Of a DNA stretch of 64,000 nucleotides, positions 33,796 through 42,169 are shown piece by piece. Made by a program: the position numbers and the translations under genes. Source of the DNA: Methanobrevibacter ruminantium M1 (GTDB lineage: Archaea > Methanobacteriota > Methanobacteria > Methanobacteriales > Methanobacteriaceae); NCBI RefSeq assembly GCF_000024185.1, contig NC_013790.1, positions 1,077,501-1,141,500 of the forward strand, in the 5' to 3' direction. Under the pieces are notes generated by a model. That model ran no database searches and was not told where the DNA came from. It saw only the letters and a list, made by a program, of their open reading frames with translations. How positions within the stretch are numbered: the first letter of the stretch is position 1; the number at the start of each line of letters is the position of its first letter.

Positions 33796-34938
33796 ATGAT
33801 TGTAAACAATTCATTAGATGAGCTTAAGAAAAGGGAATCAGCCCTTAAGATTATAAGGTCAATTGTGGAAAATGAGGGCAGATCATCTTTATATGATGTC
33901 ACTGGACTTTCAGGTGGCTTCATATCAAGTGAAGAGGAGTTGGATCTCCTTGAAACCTATGTAGGTCCTGCCATCTTTGAGGATGAGCTTCAAGTTGTTG
34001 CAAAGGAGCATCTTGGCGGTGAGAAGGCACTTGCAGTAAACAGGACAAGTTCAGGCATCCTTGCAAGTATACTGTCCTTGGTGAAGGAGGGAGAGCATGT
34101 AAGTCACTTTTTAGCCCAATACCCTGCCCATCCGTCAATTCCTCGCTCATGCAATATTGTGGGGGCTGACTATGATGAATATATAGATCTAAATGAATTT
34201 AAAATAGAGGACAATACAAGTCTTGTTGTTGTTACAGGCTCTACAATGGACCATCAGGTGATAGATGAGGATACATTTAAGGAAGTAATTGATATGGCTC
34301 ATGATAAGGACATTCCGGTTTTAGTTGATGATGCTTCAGGTGCAAGGCTTAGGACTGCAGTATTCAATCAAAAGAGGGCATGTGACTTAGGGGCAGACCT
34401 TGTTGTAACAAGCACAGATAAACTTATGCCAGGTCCTCGAGGTGGATTGATGGCTGGAAAAGAGGAATTGATCGATAAGGTAAAGGTCAAGGCAAACCAG
34501 TTTGGCCTTGAAGCACAGCCTCCTCTCATTTTAGCCATGGTAAATGGAATAAAAAACTATAGCGAAGACAATCTTATAAATGCAATCTCTAGAAAAGACA
34601 AGTTCTATGATATGGTTTCGAAGGACTATGAAATGTTTGAAAAAACACCAACTGGTGTTATGGTAACTGAAGATGCTCTTAAAAAACAAGTGGACGCTTT
34701 AGATATTGAAACAGAGCTATCTGAAAAGGACCTTTCTTTCCTATGGGCTATGATTTTATTGAAGGATGAAGGAATTATTACAATACCTGCTGTTGGGATG
34801 CCAGGGGCATCTGCTACAGTTCGATTTGACCTGTCCACCCAAGATGTTATTGATATGAATTTAGGTATCTTGCATGATAAGGTGGATGATTCATTTAACA
34901 AGTTTTTTAGACAGTTGTCAAGATGTGGAAAAGTCTAG
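33796..34938 (+). CDS. SelA-like PLP-dependent protein (UPF0425 / MTH914-type)
   Basis: A 380-residue fold-type I PLP enzyme. The likely Schiff-base lysine is K209 in VTSTDKLMPGPRGGLMAG, and LVDDASGAR upstream gives the aspartate that contacts the pyridine nitrogen. The pattern resembles selenocysteine synthase SelA and the archaeal SelA-like UPF0425 group (MJ0158 relatives), in which O-phosphoseryl-tRNA conversion has not been shown. The reaction is unknown. The length fits the archaeal group and is shorter than bacterial SelA. The start ATG at 33796 follows TAGGTTTTTATC. It is a single gene before a T-rich spacer. Confidence 0.8.
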   Translation: MIVNNSLDELKKRESALKIIRSIVENEGRSSLYDVTGLSGGFISSEEELDLLETYVGPAIFEDELQVVAKEHLGGEKALAVNRTSSGILASILSLVKEGEHVSHFLAQYPAHPSIPRSCNIVGADYDEYIDLNEFKIEDNTSLVVVTGSTMDHQVIDEDTFKEVIDMAHDKDIPVLVDDASGARLRTAVFNQKRACDLGADLVVTSTDKLMPGPRGGLMAGKEELIDKVKVKANQFGLEAQPPLILAMVNGIKNYSEDNLINAISRKDKFYDMVSKDYEMFEKTPTGVMVTEDALKKQVDALDIETELSEKDLSFLWAMILLKDEGIITIPAVGMPGASATVRFDLSTQDVIDMNLGILHDKVDDSFNKFFRQLSRCGKV

Positions 34939-35266
34939 GGACTTGATTTATTATTAAAAGCAGTTTTATAAGTTTCTGTAAAAAATAGCAAATATTTTTT
35001 AGTATTTTTTTAAAATACTTTTTTTTATTCTTTTTTTAAAATAGTGGTATTTATACTTATTTATTCGAATAAATTATTTTTTATCTTTTTCTAAAAATAG
35101 TAGTTTTTATACTTATTTATTCAAATAAGTTCTATTAGTTCTTTTTTTTCAAAAATAGCAGATTAAAAGAGGTAAGGGAATGAAAAAGATGAACTTTTCC
35201 ATTCCCAATTTTTTCATATAGTTTGGTGAAAACAATATGAATAAAACAAATAATATTAAAAAGAAC
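34939..35266. other. T-rich spacer between convergent genes
   Basis: Serves the 3' ends of the PLP gene and of birA. A 32-nt unit occurs at 35041-35072 and 35097-35128 (56-nt period, three mismatches), both with TTATACTTATTTATTC. T-runs near 35020-35035 suit termination. No gene seen. Confidence 0.55.
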
Positions 35267-36178
35267 TTAAAGAGTTCTTAATTCGCCTGAAATAATTTTC
35301 TCTAAGTTTCCGTCTTGTTTTTCAATAATTAAGCTTCCTTCCTTATTGATTCCAACAACATATCCTTGAGTTGTCTTGCCCCCTGTTTGGGTAATGCTTA
35401 CATATTTTCCTATGGTGTCTGAAAGGGCTCTCCATTCGCTAAGAATCTCTTCAACATCTCCATTTAAGTAGATGTCATAAATCTTTTCAAATTCATTTAA
35501 GAAGATTCCAATGAGTTCATTTTCATCTACTTTTACAGGGATTTCCTCTTCCAAGGTGGTTGTTCCTTCTCTTATGTCTTCAGAGAAGTCTTCCAATTTA
35601 AGGTTGCTGTCGATTCCAACACCTACGATAACATATTCGATTTGATTGAATGTAGCAATTACTTCAGTCAATACTCCAGATATCTTATTTCCATGGATTA
35701 AGATATCGTTAGGCCATTTGATTTTAGCGTCAACGTCAAATGAACGGATAGCTCTAGCTATTGCAACACCTGTTGCAAGTGTGATCAATCCTATCTTTGC
35801 CGGAGGGACATCTGGCCTTAAAATCATGCTCATCCATACTCCGCCGTCTGGAGCTTCCCATTTCTTGCCGGATCTTCCTCTAGCGTTTGTTTGGATTTCG
35901 GAAATCAATACAGTTCCTTCCTTTGCTCCATGGTTTGCCAAGAATTTGGAAATGCTGTTTGTAGAGAATACCTTACGGAAACATAGAATCTCTTCTCCGA
36001 GTTCTTCAGTTTCTAAAAACTCAGATATCCTTTCTTTTGTAATGTGTTCAGTTTTTCCAAATCCTAATTCCTTGATTGACTCTTCAATTGCTTCATCATT
36101 GATTGAATCAATCTTTTCAGCTTCCTCTTTGGAAATTATGTCATAGCTAACTAAGAGCTTAATCATTTCTCTTTTCAT
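35267..36178 (-). CDS. birA: Biotin--[biotin carboxyl carrier protein] ligase
   Basis: A 303-residue protein. The catalytic domain (about 65-260) has the biotinyl-AMP loop R100-G-R-S-G-K-K-W107 and the KWPND motif (154-158) followed by GNKISG with the biotin-binding lysine, then an SH3-like C-terminal domain (ISITQTGGK... to the end). The N-terminal 60 residues are helical but do not look like the winged helix of bifunctional BirA, so DNA binding is doubtful. It should biotinylate pyruvate carboxylase subunit B. I chose ATG 36178, 5 nt after GTGAT; the frame is open to 36214. It lies 192 nt downstream of pycA on the same strand, as in other Methanobacteriales. Confidence 0.93.
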   Translation of the reverse strand: MKREMIKLLVSYDIISKEEAEKIDSINDEAIEESIKELGFGKTEHITKERISEFLETEELGEEILCFRKVFSTNSISKFLANHGAKEGTVLISEIQTNARGRSGKKWEAPDGGVWMSMILRPDVPPAKIGLITLATGVAIARAIRSFDVDAKIKWPNDILIHGNKISGVLTEVIATFNQIEYVIVGVGIDSNLKLEDFSEDIREGTTTLEEEIPVKVDENELIGIFLNEFEKIYDIYLNGDVEEILSEWRALSDTIGKYVSITQTGGKTTQGYVVGINKEGSLIIEKQDGNLEKIISGELRTL

Positions 36179-36370
36179 TATAATCACGGTTATAATCGTT
36201 ATTTTAATTTTCAATTAGTTTTAATTGATAAGATTTAATTTTATCATTCGGATAGCTTTTATTTAAAAAATAATAATTAAAGTAAAAATTAAATTTAATC
36301 CTATTTTATTTTTTTAGATAGCAGTTATTTAAAAAAAATAATCATTAAATTTAAAAATAAATTTAAAATA

Positions 36371-37864
36371 TTATTTCTTTTTCATCTGCTGTGCTTGTGC
36401 AGCATTGAAATAAGTTCCAACTGTTGCAGAAATTGCAGCTATCTTTTTACCAGGCATAAAAGTAGATTTCATACGATTTACTCTTTCTAAATCTTCTAAA
36501 ATTACCTTTTCCATTTCCTCTTCAATTCCTTTCTTATGCTCGTCAACGAAGTGGGTGTTCAAGTCACCTGCAAGGAATGACTCATTTCTCATGATTGCCT
36601 TATGGAATGGAATTGTGGTCTTTACGCCTAAGATAATATATTCGCTCAATGCCCTTTTCATTCTATTGATTGCATCGTTTCTTGTTCTTCCGCTTGTAAC
36701 CAGTTTGGAAATCATTGAGTCATAGAATGTAGGAATGGTATAGTTCATATAAACACCACTGTCCAGACGTACTCCAGGTCCTCCAGGTGATCTGTAACCT
36801 GTGATTTTTCCTGGGTTTGGAGCGAAGTCTGCAAGTGGGTTTTCAGCATTGATACGACATTCGATAGCATGTCCTGTTACTGTGATATCACTTTGACTGT
36901 ATTCAAGCTCTTCTCCACAGGCTATTTTAATCTGTTGCTTGATTAAGTCAGTGTTTGTTACTATTTCAGTGATTGGGTGTTCTACTTGGATACGTGTGTT
37001 CATTTCAAGGAAGTAGTAGTCTCCATTGTCGTAAAGGAATTCCACAGTACCTGCACTGTTGTATCCGATATATTCGGCAGCCTTTACAGCGCTTTCACCC
37101 ATCCTTTCCCTTAATTCTTCAGTCATGATTGGGGAAGGGGCTTCTTCTAAAAGCTTTTGGTGTCTTCTTTGGATGGAACATTCCCTGTCTCCCACATGGA
37201 TGGTGTTTCCATATTCGTCTGCCAATATCTGGAATTCTATGTGTCTTGGCTTTTCAAGGTATTTTTCAATGAATACTGTAGCGTCTCCAAAGTTTTTAAG
37301 AGCAACTGACTGGGTGGCTTCAAGTGCACGGACAAGCTCTTCCTCACTATAGACTGCACGCATACCGATACCTCCGCCTCCAGCGGAAGCCTTGATGATT
37401 ACAGGGTATCCGATTGCTTCAGCTATTTCCTTAGCCTCTTCAACGTCATCGATTCCTTCAGGGGTTCCTTCAATTACAGGGACTCCAGCCTCTTTCATAA
37501 GCTGTTTGGAAGTGATCTTATCTCCCATCTTTTCAATATGCTCCCCTTTAGGTCCGATTAGCTTGATGCCGTTTTTCTCACATTGTCTTCCAAGCTCTGG
37601 ATTTTCAGCCAAGAATCCGTATCCTGGGTGAATGGCATCTGCTCCTGTATCAAGTGCAGCATTAATGATCTTTTCAATGTTTAAATAAGATTGGCTTGGA
37701 GATGGGTTTCCTAAAGGAACGCTTTCATCTGCATAGTTAGTGTAAAGGGAAGTTTTATCTGCATCTGAGTAGACCGCTACGCTTTTCATATCCAATTCGC
37801 GGCATGCTCTCATAATACGTATGGCAATTTCTCCCCTGTTTGCAATAAGTACTTTTTCAAACAT
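36371..37864 (-). CDS. pycA: Pyruvate carboxylase subunit A (biotin carboxylase)
   Basis: A 497-residue biotin carboxylase: N-terminal [23 protein letters not shown]-grasp domain with glycine-rich loop [10 protein letters not shown], and the catalytic block [14 protein letters not shown]. It carries out the ATP-dependent carboxylation of biotin on the separate subunit B, giving oxaloacetate from pyruvate for the reductive TCA branch. The length fits archaeal PycA. The last 40 residues ([19 protein letters not shown]) are extra to the core, as in methanogen PycA. The start ATG follows AAGAGGTAAAAA. The birA gene follows in the same direction, so the enzyme and its modifying ligase are probably co-transcribed or co-regulated; pycB is not in the window. 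Confidence 0.94.
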   Translation of the reverse strand: MFEKVLIANRGEIAIRIMRACRELDMKSVAVYSDADKTSLYTNYADESVPLGNPSPSQSYLNIEKIINAALDTGADAIHPGYGFLAENPELGRQCEKNGIKLIGPKGEHIEKMGDKITSKQLMKEAGVPVIEGTPEGIDDVEEAKEIAEAIGYPVIIKASAGGGGIGMRAVYSEEELVRALEATQSVALKNFGDATVFIEKYLEKPRHIEFQILADEYGNTIHVGDRECSIQRRHQKLLEEAPSPIMTEELRERMGESAVKAAEYIGYNSAGTVEFLYDNGDYYFLEMNTRIQVEHPITEIVTNTDLIKQQIKIACGEELEYSQSDITVTGHAIECRINAENPLADFAPNPGKITGYRSPGGPGVRLDSGVYMNYTIPTFYDSMISKLVTSGRTRNDAINRMKRALSEYIILGVKTTIPFHKAIMRNESFLAGDLNTHFVDEHKKGIEEEMEKVILEDLERVNRMKSTFMPGKKIAAISATVGTYFNAAQAQQMKKK

Positions 37865-38206
37865 TTTTTACCTCTTTTAATCTTTTAAAACGAATAAGTT
37901 GGTTAATTCGTTATTTATTTCATCAATCAATTTATTTAATCAATTAATTATTTAAAAATTAAGTTTTATGTAATGGATCACTTTATTAATCAAATTTAAT
38001 AAGATAATAATCAAGTATAATCAAATATTAAATAATCATTGATTCATTTTATATTATATATTTATAATTATTAATATTAAATTTTATCCTAATTTTTAAT
38101 CTAATTAATTTATTAATGTGTTGGATTGATTTTTAATTTAAAAAGTAGTTATTGGTTAAAAATTTTAAAAAATTATTATAATGTGGTTTTGAAAAATAGA
38201 AAATTA

Positions 38207-38252
38207 AAATTTAAAGTTTAAGAATTCGTAGTGAATTCTCAACTTTAAATTT
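38207..38252. repeat. Long inverted repeat (imperfect hairpin)
   Basis: AAATTTAAAGTTTAAGAATTC at 38207-38227 pairs with GAATTCTCAACTTTAAATTT at 38233-38252 across a 5-nt loop, with one mismatch and one bulge, about 19 base pairs. It could be an RNA hairpin or a dyad site. It is 340 nt from the pycA start, outside a normal core promoter. Confidence 0.75.
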
Positions 38253-38402
38253 ACCCATAAAATGAGGGTATTGTTCAAATAATGTTATATTTTCATCTTA
38301 TATAATATTATCTATGAAAGAAAAAATTACCTAAGAAAAAATATTAAAAACTACTATTTTTTTTTAGTTCAACTGCCGATTACAAATTAAGCGAACAATA
38401 CC

Positions 38403-38585
38403 ATGATGAAAATTTTCATTAATTCTAAGGAAAATTTAATCATTTCCTTTAATGTGCTTTTCACCATGTCAAATGAAGGGTTTATAACGATTTTAATACT
38501 AATCATCATATTCTTGACCTCAATTTTATGCGGATATTTTTATTCAAGCAATAAAAAACCTTCATTTTATTCTTTGTTTTCTTAA
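38403..38585 (+). CDS. Possible small membrane protein
   Basis: A 60-codon frame opening with two ATGs; the product would have one strong hydrophobic segment (FITILILIIIFLTSILCGYF, about residues 28-47) and a short Ser/Lys-rich tail. There is no recognisable ribosome-binding site before the start, and AT-rich spacer sequence often gives such frames by chance. I keep it as a weak candidate because it lies in a spacer with other structured elements. Confidence 0.25.
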   Translation: MMKIFINSKENLIISFNVLFTMSNEGFITILILIIIFLTSILCGYFYSSNKKPSFYSLFS

Positions 38586-38631
38586 TAAATAAATATATTG
38601 GTTTTTTTCACCTCATTATTGATTTAAAAGT

Positions 38632-38783
38632 GTTAAATTGACTTTATATCGTTAAATTGATTTCATTTCGTTAAATTGATGTGAAGTTGTAAAATTGATT
38701 TCATTTTGTAAAATTGATGTGAAGTTGTAAAATTGATTTCATTTTGTAAAATTGATGTGAGAGTGTGAAATTGATATGAAATT
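38632..38783. repeat. Eight-unit 19-nt tandem repeat array
   Basis: Eight consecutive 19-nt units begin at 38632, 38651, 38670, 38689, 38708, 38727, 38746 and 38765, all with the core GT-AAATTGAT. From the second unit on, two versions alternate (ending TTCATTT- and TGTGAAGTT), giving a 38-nt higher-order period. There are no spacers, so it is not a CRISPR. It lies 150 nt upstream of the METTL5-like gene. Confidence 0.92.
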
Positions 38784-38936
38784 GAACAAAGATTATAGAT
38801 TCAATATATTTTAAAAATAATAATATAAATTAATTTTATAGTAAAAATTATAATTAATAAAATTAATATCTTTAATAGAAATCAAAAAAAAATATATTTT
38901 TTCAATTTAATGATTTTTAATTATTCAAGTGTTATT

Positions 38937-39740
38937 ATGAAAATTAGAAAAAAGAAACAGCTTGAGATGATCCTGCAAAATGTTCCATCTCATCCAAATC
39001 CAAAAGTTGAGCTTGAGCAGTACTCAACACCATCCTCTATTGCATCTGATCTTATATGGAATGCATATACATTAGGAGACATTAGCGACTTAAGCGTATT
39101 GGACCTTGGATGCGGCACTGGCATATTTGCAATTGGCTCTTGGCTTATGGGTGCAGGCTATTCATTAGGCCTTGACATTGACCCTGAATCAATCGCTCTT
39201 GGGGAAAAAACAATAATTGATTTAATTGGCCTAAATCAACCGAGTGATGTAGATGTATTTAATATTAATTTCATAGTTGGAGACATCAATCAATATAATT
39301 CAATATCCGAACTATTAAATGATAAGAGTATTCAATCTGATGAAAAATATGATAAGTTAATAGAATATTATAATAGCAATTCTCTTGGTGATGATTCTAA
39401 TCTTAATAATTCCAATGATGGTTTGATGAATGGCTCTTTTGATGAGAAAGATTTCAAGTTTGCCACTTTATTCCAGAATCCTCCCTTCGGTTCTCAGGAG
39501 AGAGGAACAAGACATGCAGATAGAAAATTCATGGAATTTGCTATGGCCAGTGCTGAAGTGATATATTCATTTCATATGAAAAGCACAGAAGAGTTTGTGA
39601 TTGATTATTATAATGATTTAGGTGGGGATATAAGCCATAAGTTCGTCTATAATTTCCCCCTTCCAAAGATCTATGACTTTCATAAAACTGAGTCAAGGGA
39701 TGTAAAAGTAGTTGTTTTAAGGGTTGAAAACTTTAAATAA
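38937..39740 (+). CDS. METTL5-like rRNA N6-adenine methyltransferase
   Basis: A 267-residue Rossmann-fold methyltransferase. The SAM loop is DLGCGTG (56-62) and the N6-amino catalytic motif is N181-P-P-F184, followed by GSQERGTRHADRKF. Together with the N-terminal EQYSTP motif this matches the METTL5 group, which methylates an adenine of small-subunit rRNA in eukaryotes with TRMT112; archaeal members are presumed rRNA methylases. Residues about 100-172 form an Asn/Ser/Asp-rich insertion between the SAM loop and NPPF, longer than I expect for the family. I start at ATG 38937; the frame is open to 38910, but that extension is hydrophobic and has no ribosome-binding site. Confidence 0.85.
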   Translation: MKIRKKKQLEMILQNVPSHPNPKVELEQYSTPSSIASDLIWNAYTLGDISDLSVLDLGCGTGIFAIGSWLMGAGYSLGLDIDPESIALGEKTIIDLIGLNQPSDVDVFNINFIVGDINQYNSISELLNDKSIQSDEKYDKLIEYYNSNSLGDDSNLNNSNDGLMNGSFDEKDFKFATLFQNPPFGSQERGTRHADRKFMEFAMASAEVIYSFHMKSTEEFVIDYYNDLGGDISHKFVYNFPLPKIYDFHKTESRDVKVVVLRVENFK

Positions 39741-40435
39741 AACCATAAAGTTAATTTAAATATATTTAAAGAATATATATTCATTAATTATATAAATAAA
39801 ATTCATATGGGTAATATTTTACTCTCTAAAGCTCTCAGCTATGTTCAAGTTGTTTTTTTTAGTTTTTCCCAATTTTATCATGAAATCTGTAGTTTTTTCA
39901 CAAAATTTTAAAAAAATGGCCTATAATCCATTTTTTTTAAAGAATTTACTCATTTTTATACAAAACCTTTATATACTATAAAATACTTAAATATTACTAA
40001 TCTATATGTCTACAATTTGTAATTTATAAGAAATTTTTAAATTTTTTATTATTTTTCATAATTTATTTTGGTATTCGACATCTGTCTAATGTTAAATATC
40101 ATATTCAAAGGTTTTTTAATGATTTAGCTTGGGCTATGTCTTTACTAAAAATCTTATAGCGTATTTAAGTAATTTTAGAGTTATGTTTCTAAAAATACTT
40201 AATTTAATTAATTTAAATTATTTGAATATTTTAATATTTTTAATTATTTAATTATTTTAATTATTTAATTATTTGAATTTTTTAATAATTTGAATTACTT
40301 TTAAGATTAAATTGTGATTAGTAATAAGATTCTTTTTTAATTATTTTTTTATTTTACGCGATTATCGGTAATTTAGTGCTTTTTTTGACTAAATACTTTA
40401 ATCAATGTTGCATATGGATTAAAAACTTAAAAAAA
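39741..40435. other. Long AT-rich spacer with a strong promoter near its start
   Basis: 695 nt before the SPOUT gene. A strong promoter-like element lies at 39962-39980 (separate entry), over 450 nt from the next ATG. Beyond 40190 the sequence is a degenerate array of AATTATTTAATTATTTGAAT-type units. No protein-coding gene is seen. A non-coding transcript in 40000-40400 is possible. Confidence 0.5.
39962..39980 (+). promoter_or_regulatory. Strong archaeal promoter element (BRE-TATA)
   Basis: AAAACCTTTATATACTATA has an A-rich BRE-like stretch followed by TTTATATA, close to the consensus of stable-RNA promoters in methanogens. The predicted start would be near 40005, giving a leader of more than 400 nt before the SPOUT methyltransferase gene. 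Confidence 0.5.
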
Positions 40436-41260
40436 ATGATAAATATGCAAAATAGTAAAGTGTCTGTCTTTATACCGAATTCATTTCTCGCTGAAACCAA
40501 GGATTTAAAGCTAAAAACCTCTAAAGTAGGTTTGATTGGCCGTGCCTTGGCTGTATTTGAAGTGGATGAAGTGGTGATTTATAAAGATCTTTCAATTCCA
40601 GACAGCGAACAGACTGATGATGGAGATTTCATTGCAGAAGTCCTCAATTATATGGACACTCCACAATACCTTAGGAAAAAGGCAATTCCTATCAAGGCAG
40701 AATTGCGTCACGTTGGAATATTGCCTCCTTTGAGAGTTCCTCATCATCCAACTGGAAAGCCTGAATTAGGTGATTACAGACAAGGATTCACTGTAAAAAG
40801 GAATAAGAAAGGTACCTTCGTAGATATAGGTATGGATAAACTGGCGTTTTGCAAAGAGCAACTTACAGTAAATAAGATTTTTTCATTTAAAATTACTAAG
40901 TTTGCTAAAGAGGTAATAGTCACACCTGATGAACCAGATGACATTTACTGGGGATTTAAGACATTATCTACAAATAAAAGTCTTAAAAATAGCTTAAAAT
41001 TAGTTAATCCCGATCTTGTTGTAGAAACAACAAGGTACGCAGAAACAATCGATTCTATTTTTAATGAATTGAAAACTAAAGTGGAAAGCTCTAATCATAT
41101 AGCGATTGTCTTTGGAGGCCCTTACTCATCTATAAGTGAGAATGTCGAAAGTTCCAAATGGGAAACAGTTAAAATCAATACAATCCCAAATCAGGGAACA
41201 GAGACTGTCAGGACCGAAGAGGCTGTTATTTCAACTTTAGCTATTTTCAATATACTTTAA
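40436..41260 (+). CDS. SPOUT-family RNA methyltransferase (COG2106, Mth1-like)
   Basis: A 274-residue protein (M21 of the longest frame) with MDTPQYLRKKAIPI, HVGILPPLRVPHHPT and a C-terminal FGGPYSSISEN / NTIPNQGTETVRTEEA block. These are hallmarks of the COG2106/DUF171 SPOUT family (M. thermautotrophicus Mth1; eukaryotic SPOUT1), a trefoil-knot methyltransferase with an inserted OB-like domain (about 100-180). A uridine-N3 rRNA activity has been proposed for the family. The gene sits directly before rpl3, a position conserved in methanogens. The start is ambiguous between ATG 40436 and ATG 40445, since the ribosome-binding site is weak. An earlier frame start at 40376 adds a Cys-rich extension I do not believe. 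Confidence 0.88.
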   Translation: MINMQNSKVSVFIPNSFLAETKDLKLKTSKVGLIGRALAVFEVDEVVIYKDLSIPDSEQTDDGDFIAEVLNYMDTPQYLRKKAIPIKAELRHVGILPPLRVPHHPTGKPELGDYRQGFTVKRNKKGTFVDIGMDKLAFCKEQLTVNKIFSFKITKFAKEVIVTPDEPDDIYWGFKTLSTNKSLKNSLKLVNPDLVVETTRYAETIDSIFNELKTKVESSNHIAIVFGGPYSSISENVESSKWETVKINTIPNQGTETVRTEEAVISTLAIFNIL

Positions 41261-41281
41261 GCCAATAGTTCATTGTTGGCT
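41260..41281 (+). terminator. Hairpin directly after the SPOUT gene stop
   Basis: AGCCAA/TTGGCT, a 6-bp stem with a 10-nt loop, begins on the last base of the stop codon and ends in TTT. It is the first of four consecutive hairpins. Confidence 0.5.
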
Positions 41282-41288
41282 TTCGCTT

Positions 41289-41357
41289 TCATGCAGCGTA
41301 ATGCATGATGCTTTCATGTGGCAAGACACATGATGCTTTATGTGGCATTACACATAA
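41289..41357 (+). repeat. Three tandem 7-bp hairpin units
   Basis: Three perfect hairpins, each with a 7-bp stem and a 6-nt loop: TCATGCA-GCGTAA-TGCATGA (41289-41308), TCATGTG-GCAAGA-CACATGA (41314-41333) and TTATGTG-GCATTA-CACATAA (41338-41357). They are separated by TGCTT-type linkers and followed by TTTTTAT. Stem bases differ between units while pairing is kept, which argues for selection on structure. Confidence 0.9.
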
Positions 41358-41640
41358 TTTTTATAAATTCATTATAAAACATATAGATATATAGCTTTAG
41401 CTACTGTTAGCTTTAGCTTTCAAGGATTTGCTTTATAATTAGACACTATAAAGTTTATTCATTGGTTAAGAGTAGTTGCGATTTAGAATAGGCATTAGAA
41501 CGAAATTAATTGGATGAATAAAGATATTTTAAAGTTCAAATAAACTTTAACTTTAAGATAGAATAATCTTTGAGAAGTAAAATAAACAAGTTTGAGCTTG
41601 TTTTTCATGTTTATCTAGCTCTATTTAGCTTTATTATGCC

Positions 41641-41787
41641 TGTTTAAATTTTTTGGCCCTCTACCAGTCCTGTATCCTAGGATAATTTACTAAAAGGTAG
41701 ACTGTATGCCGAATCTAGATATTTAGTTAAGGAGACCTGTATGCTAAATTATTTGCCTATTATATATGAATAATAAGTTTAAACAGT
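41641..41787 (+). ncRNA. Candidate structured RNA or L3 operon leader
   Basis: CTGTTTAAA (41641-41649) and TTTAAACAG (41779-41787) are a perfect 9-bp closing stem around about 130 nt that is visibly less AT-rich than its surroundings. Inside are CTACC/GGTAG (41662-41701), ATTTAG/CTAAAT (41722-41750) enclosing AGG/CCT, and three CTGTAT motifs spaced 32-35 nt. Strand and function are unknown; a small RNA or a cis-acting ribosomal protein leader are both possible. Confidence 0.4.
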
Positions 41788-42169
41788 GTAGAATTTTAGC
41801 GATTTGCTAAAAGAGCAAATATGGCTATTTATTCTAGATTTATTGATTTTTATGATTTGATCAATTACTTTTAGAATTAATCTTAATTCTTTTTAATTGG
41901 ATTAATGTTCTTAATAATTGATTAATATATTAATTTTGCTTATTCATTGAATCGATAAATCAATCTTAAATTCGGTAAATATTGTACTCGCAATTTAAGA
42001 AAATTGAATAGATTTAGATGATAAAAAAATATTTTAAAGTTTAAATCTATGAAATTTGTAGATTTAAATGATAAATAGAGAATATTTTTTTAATTTGAAT
42101 CTATTACAATCTATTAAATATAGATTAAACTGATTAATTATAGGAAATTATAAATAACGGAGGAAAAGA

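Larger units (their letters stand above)
37865..38936. other. Long divergent spacer with hairpin, possible micro-ORF and repeat array
   Basis: Over 1 kb between pycA (minus) and the METTL5-like gene (plus). It contains AT-rich sequence with TATA-like TATATTATATATTTATAA near 38050-38070, a long imperfect hairpin at 38207-38252, a shorter inverted repeat TACCC/GGGTA at about 38252-38270, a possible 60-codon membrane ORF at 38403-38585 and an eight-unit 19-nt tandem array at 38632-38783 (separate entries). Confidence 0.6.
41261..42169. other. Long leader region before the ribosomal protein cluster
   Basis: 909 nt between the SPOUT gene and rpl3. It contains the hairpin series at 41260-41357, a further AAACAAG/CTTGTTT stem with T-tail at about 41585-41606, a possible structured RNA at 41641-41787 (separate entry) and AT-rich sequence to the rpl3 start. 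The promoter of the L3 operon must lie here; CATATAGATATATAG near 41378-41393 is a TATA-like candidate. No protein gene is visible. Confidence 0.55.

Noticed and set aside
33796-34938. Genuine selenocysteine synthase SelA
   Set aside because: Archaea use the SepSecS route, the protein is shorter than bacterial SelA, and no Sec machinery is nearby; only a SelA-like label is supportable.
35646-36146. Plus-strand frame of 166 codons
   Set aside because: It is antisense to birA, whose catalytic motifs are intact.
38632-38783. CRISPR array
   Set aside because: Units are contiguous at 19 nt with no unique spacers and no cas genes are nearby.
41820-41875. Micro-ORF starting ATGGCTATTTATTC
   Set aside because: Only about 18 codons, with no ribosome-binding site.
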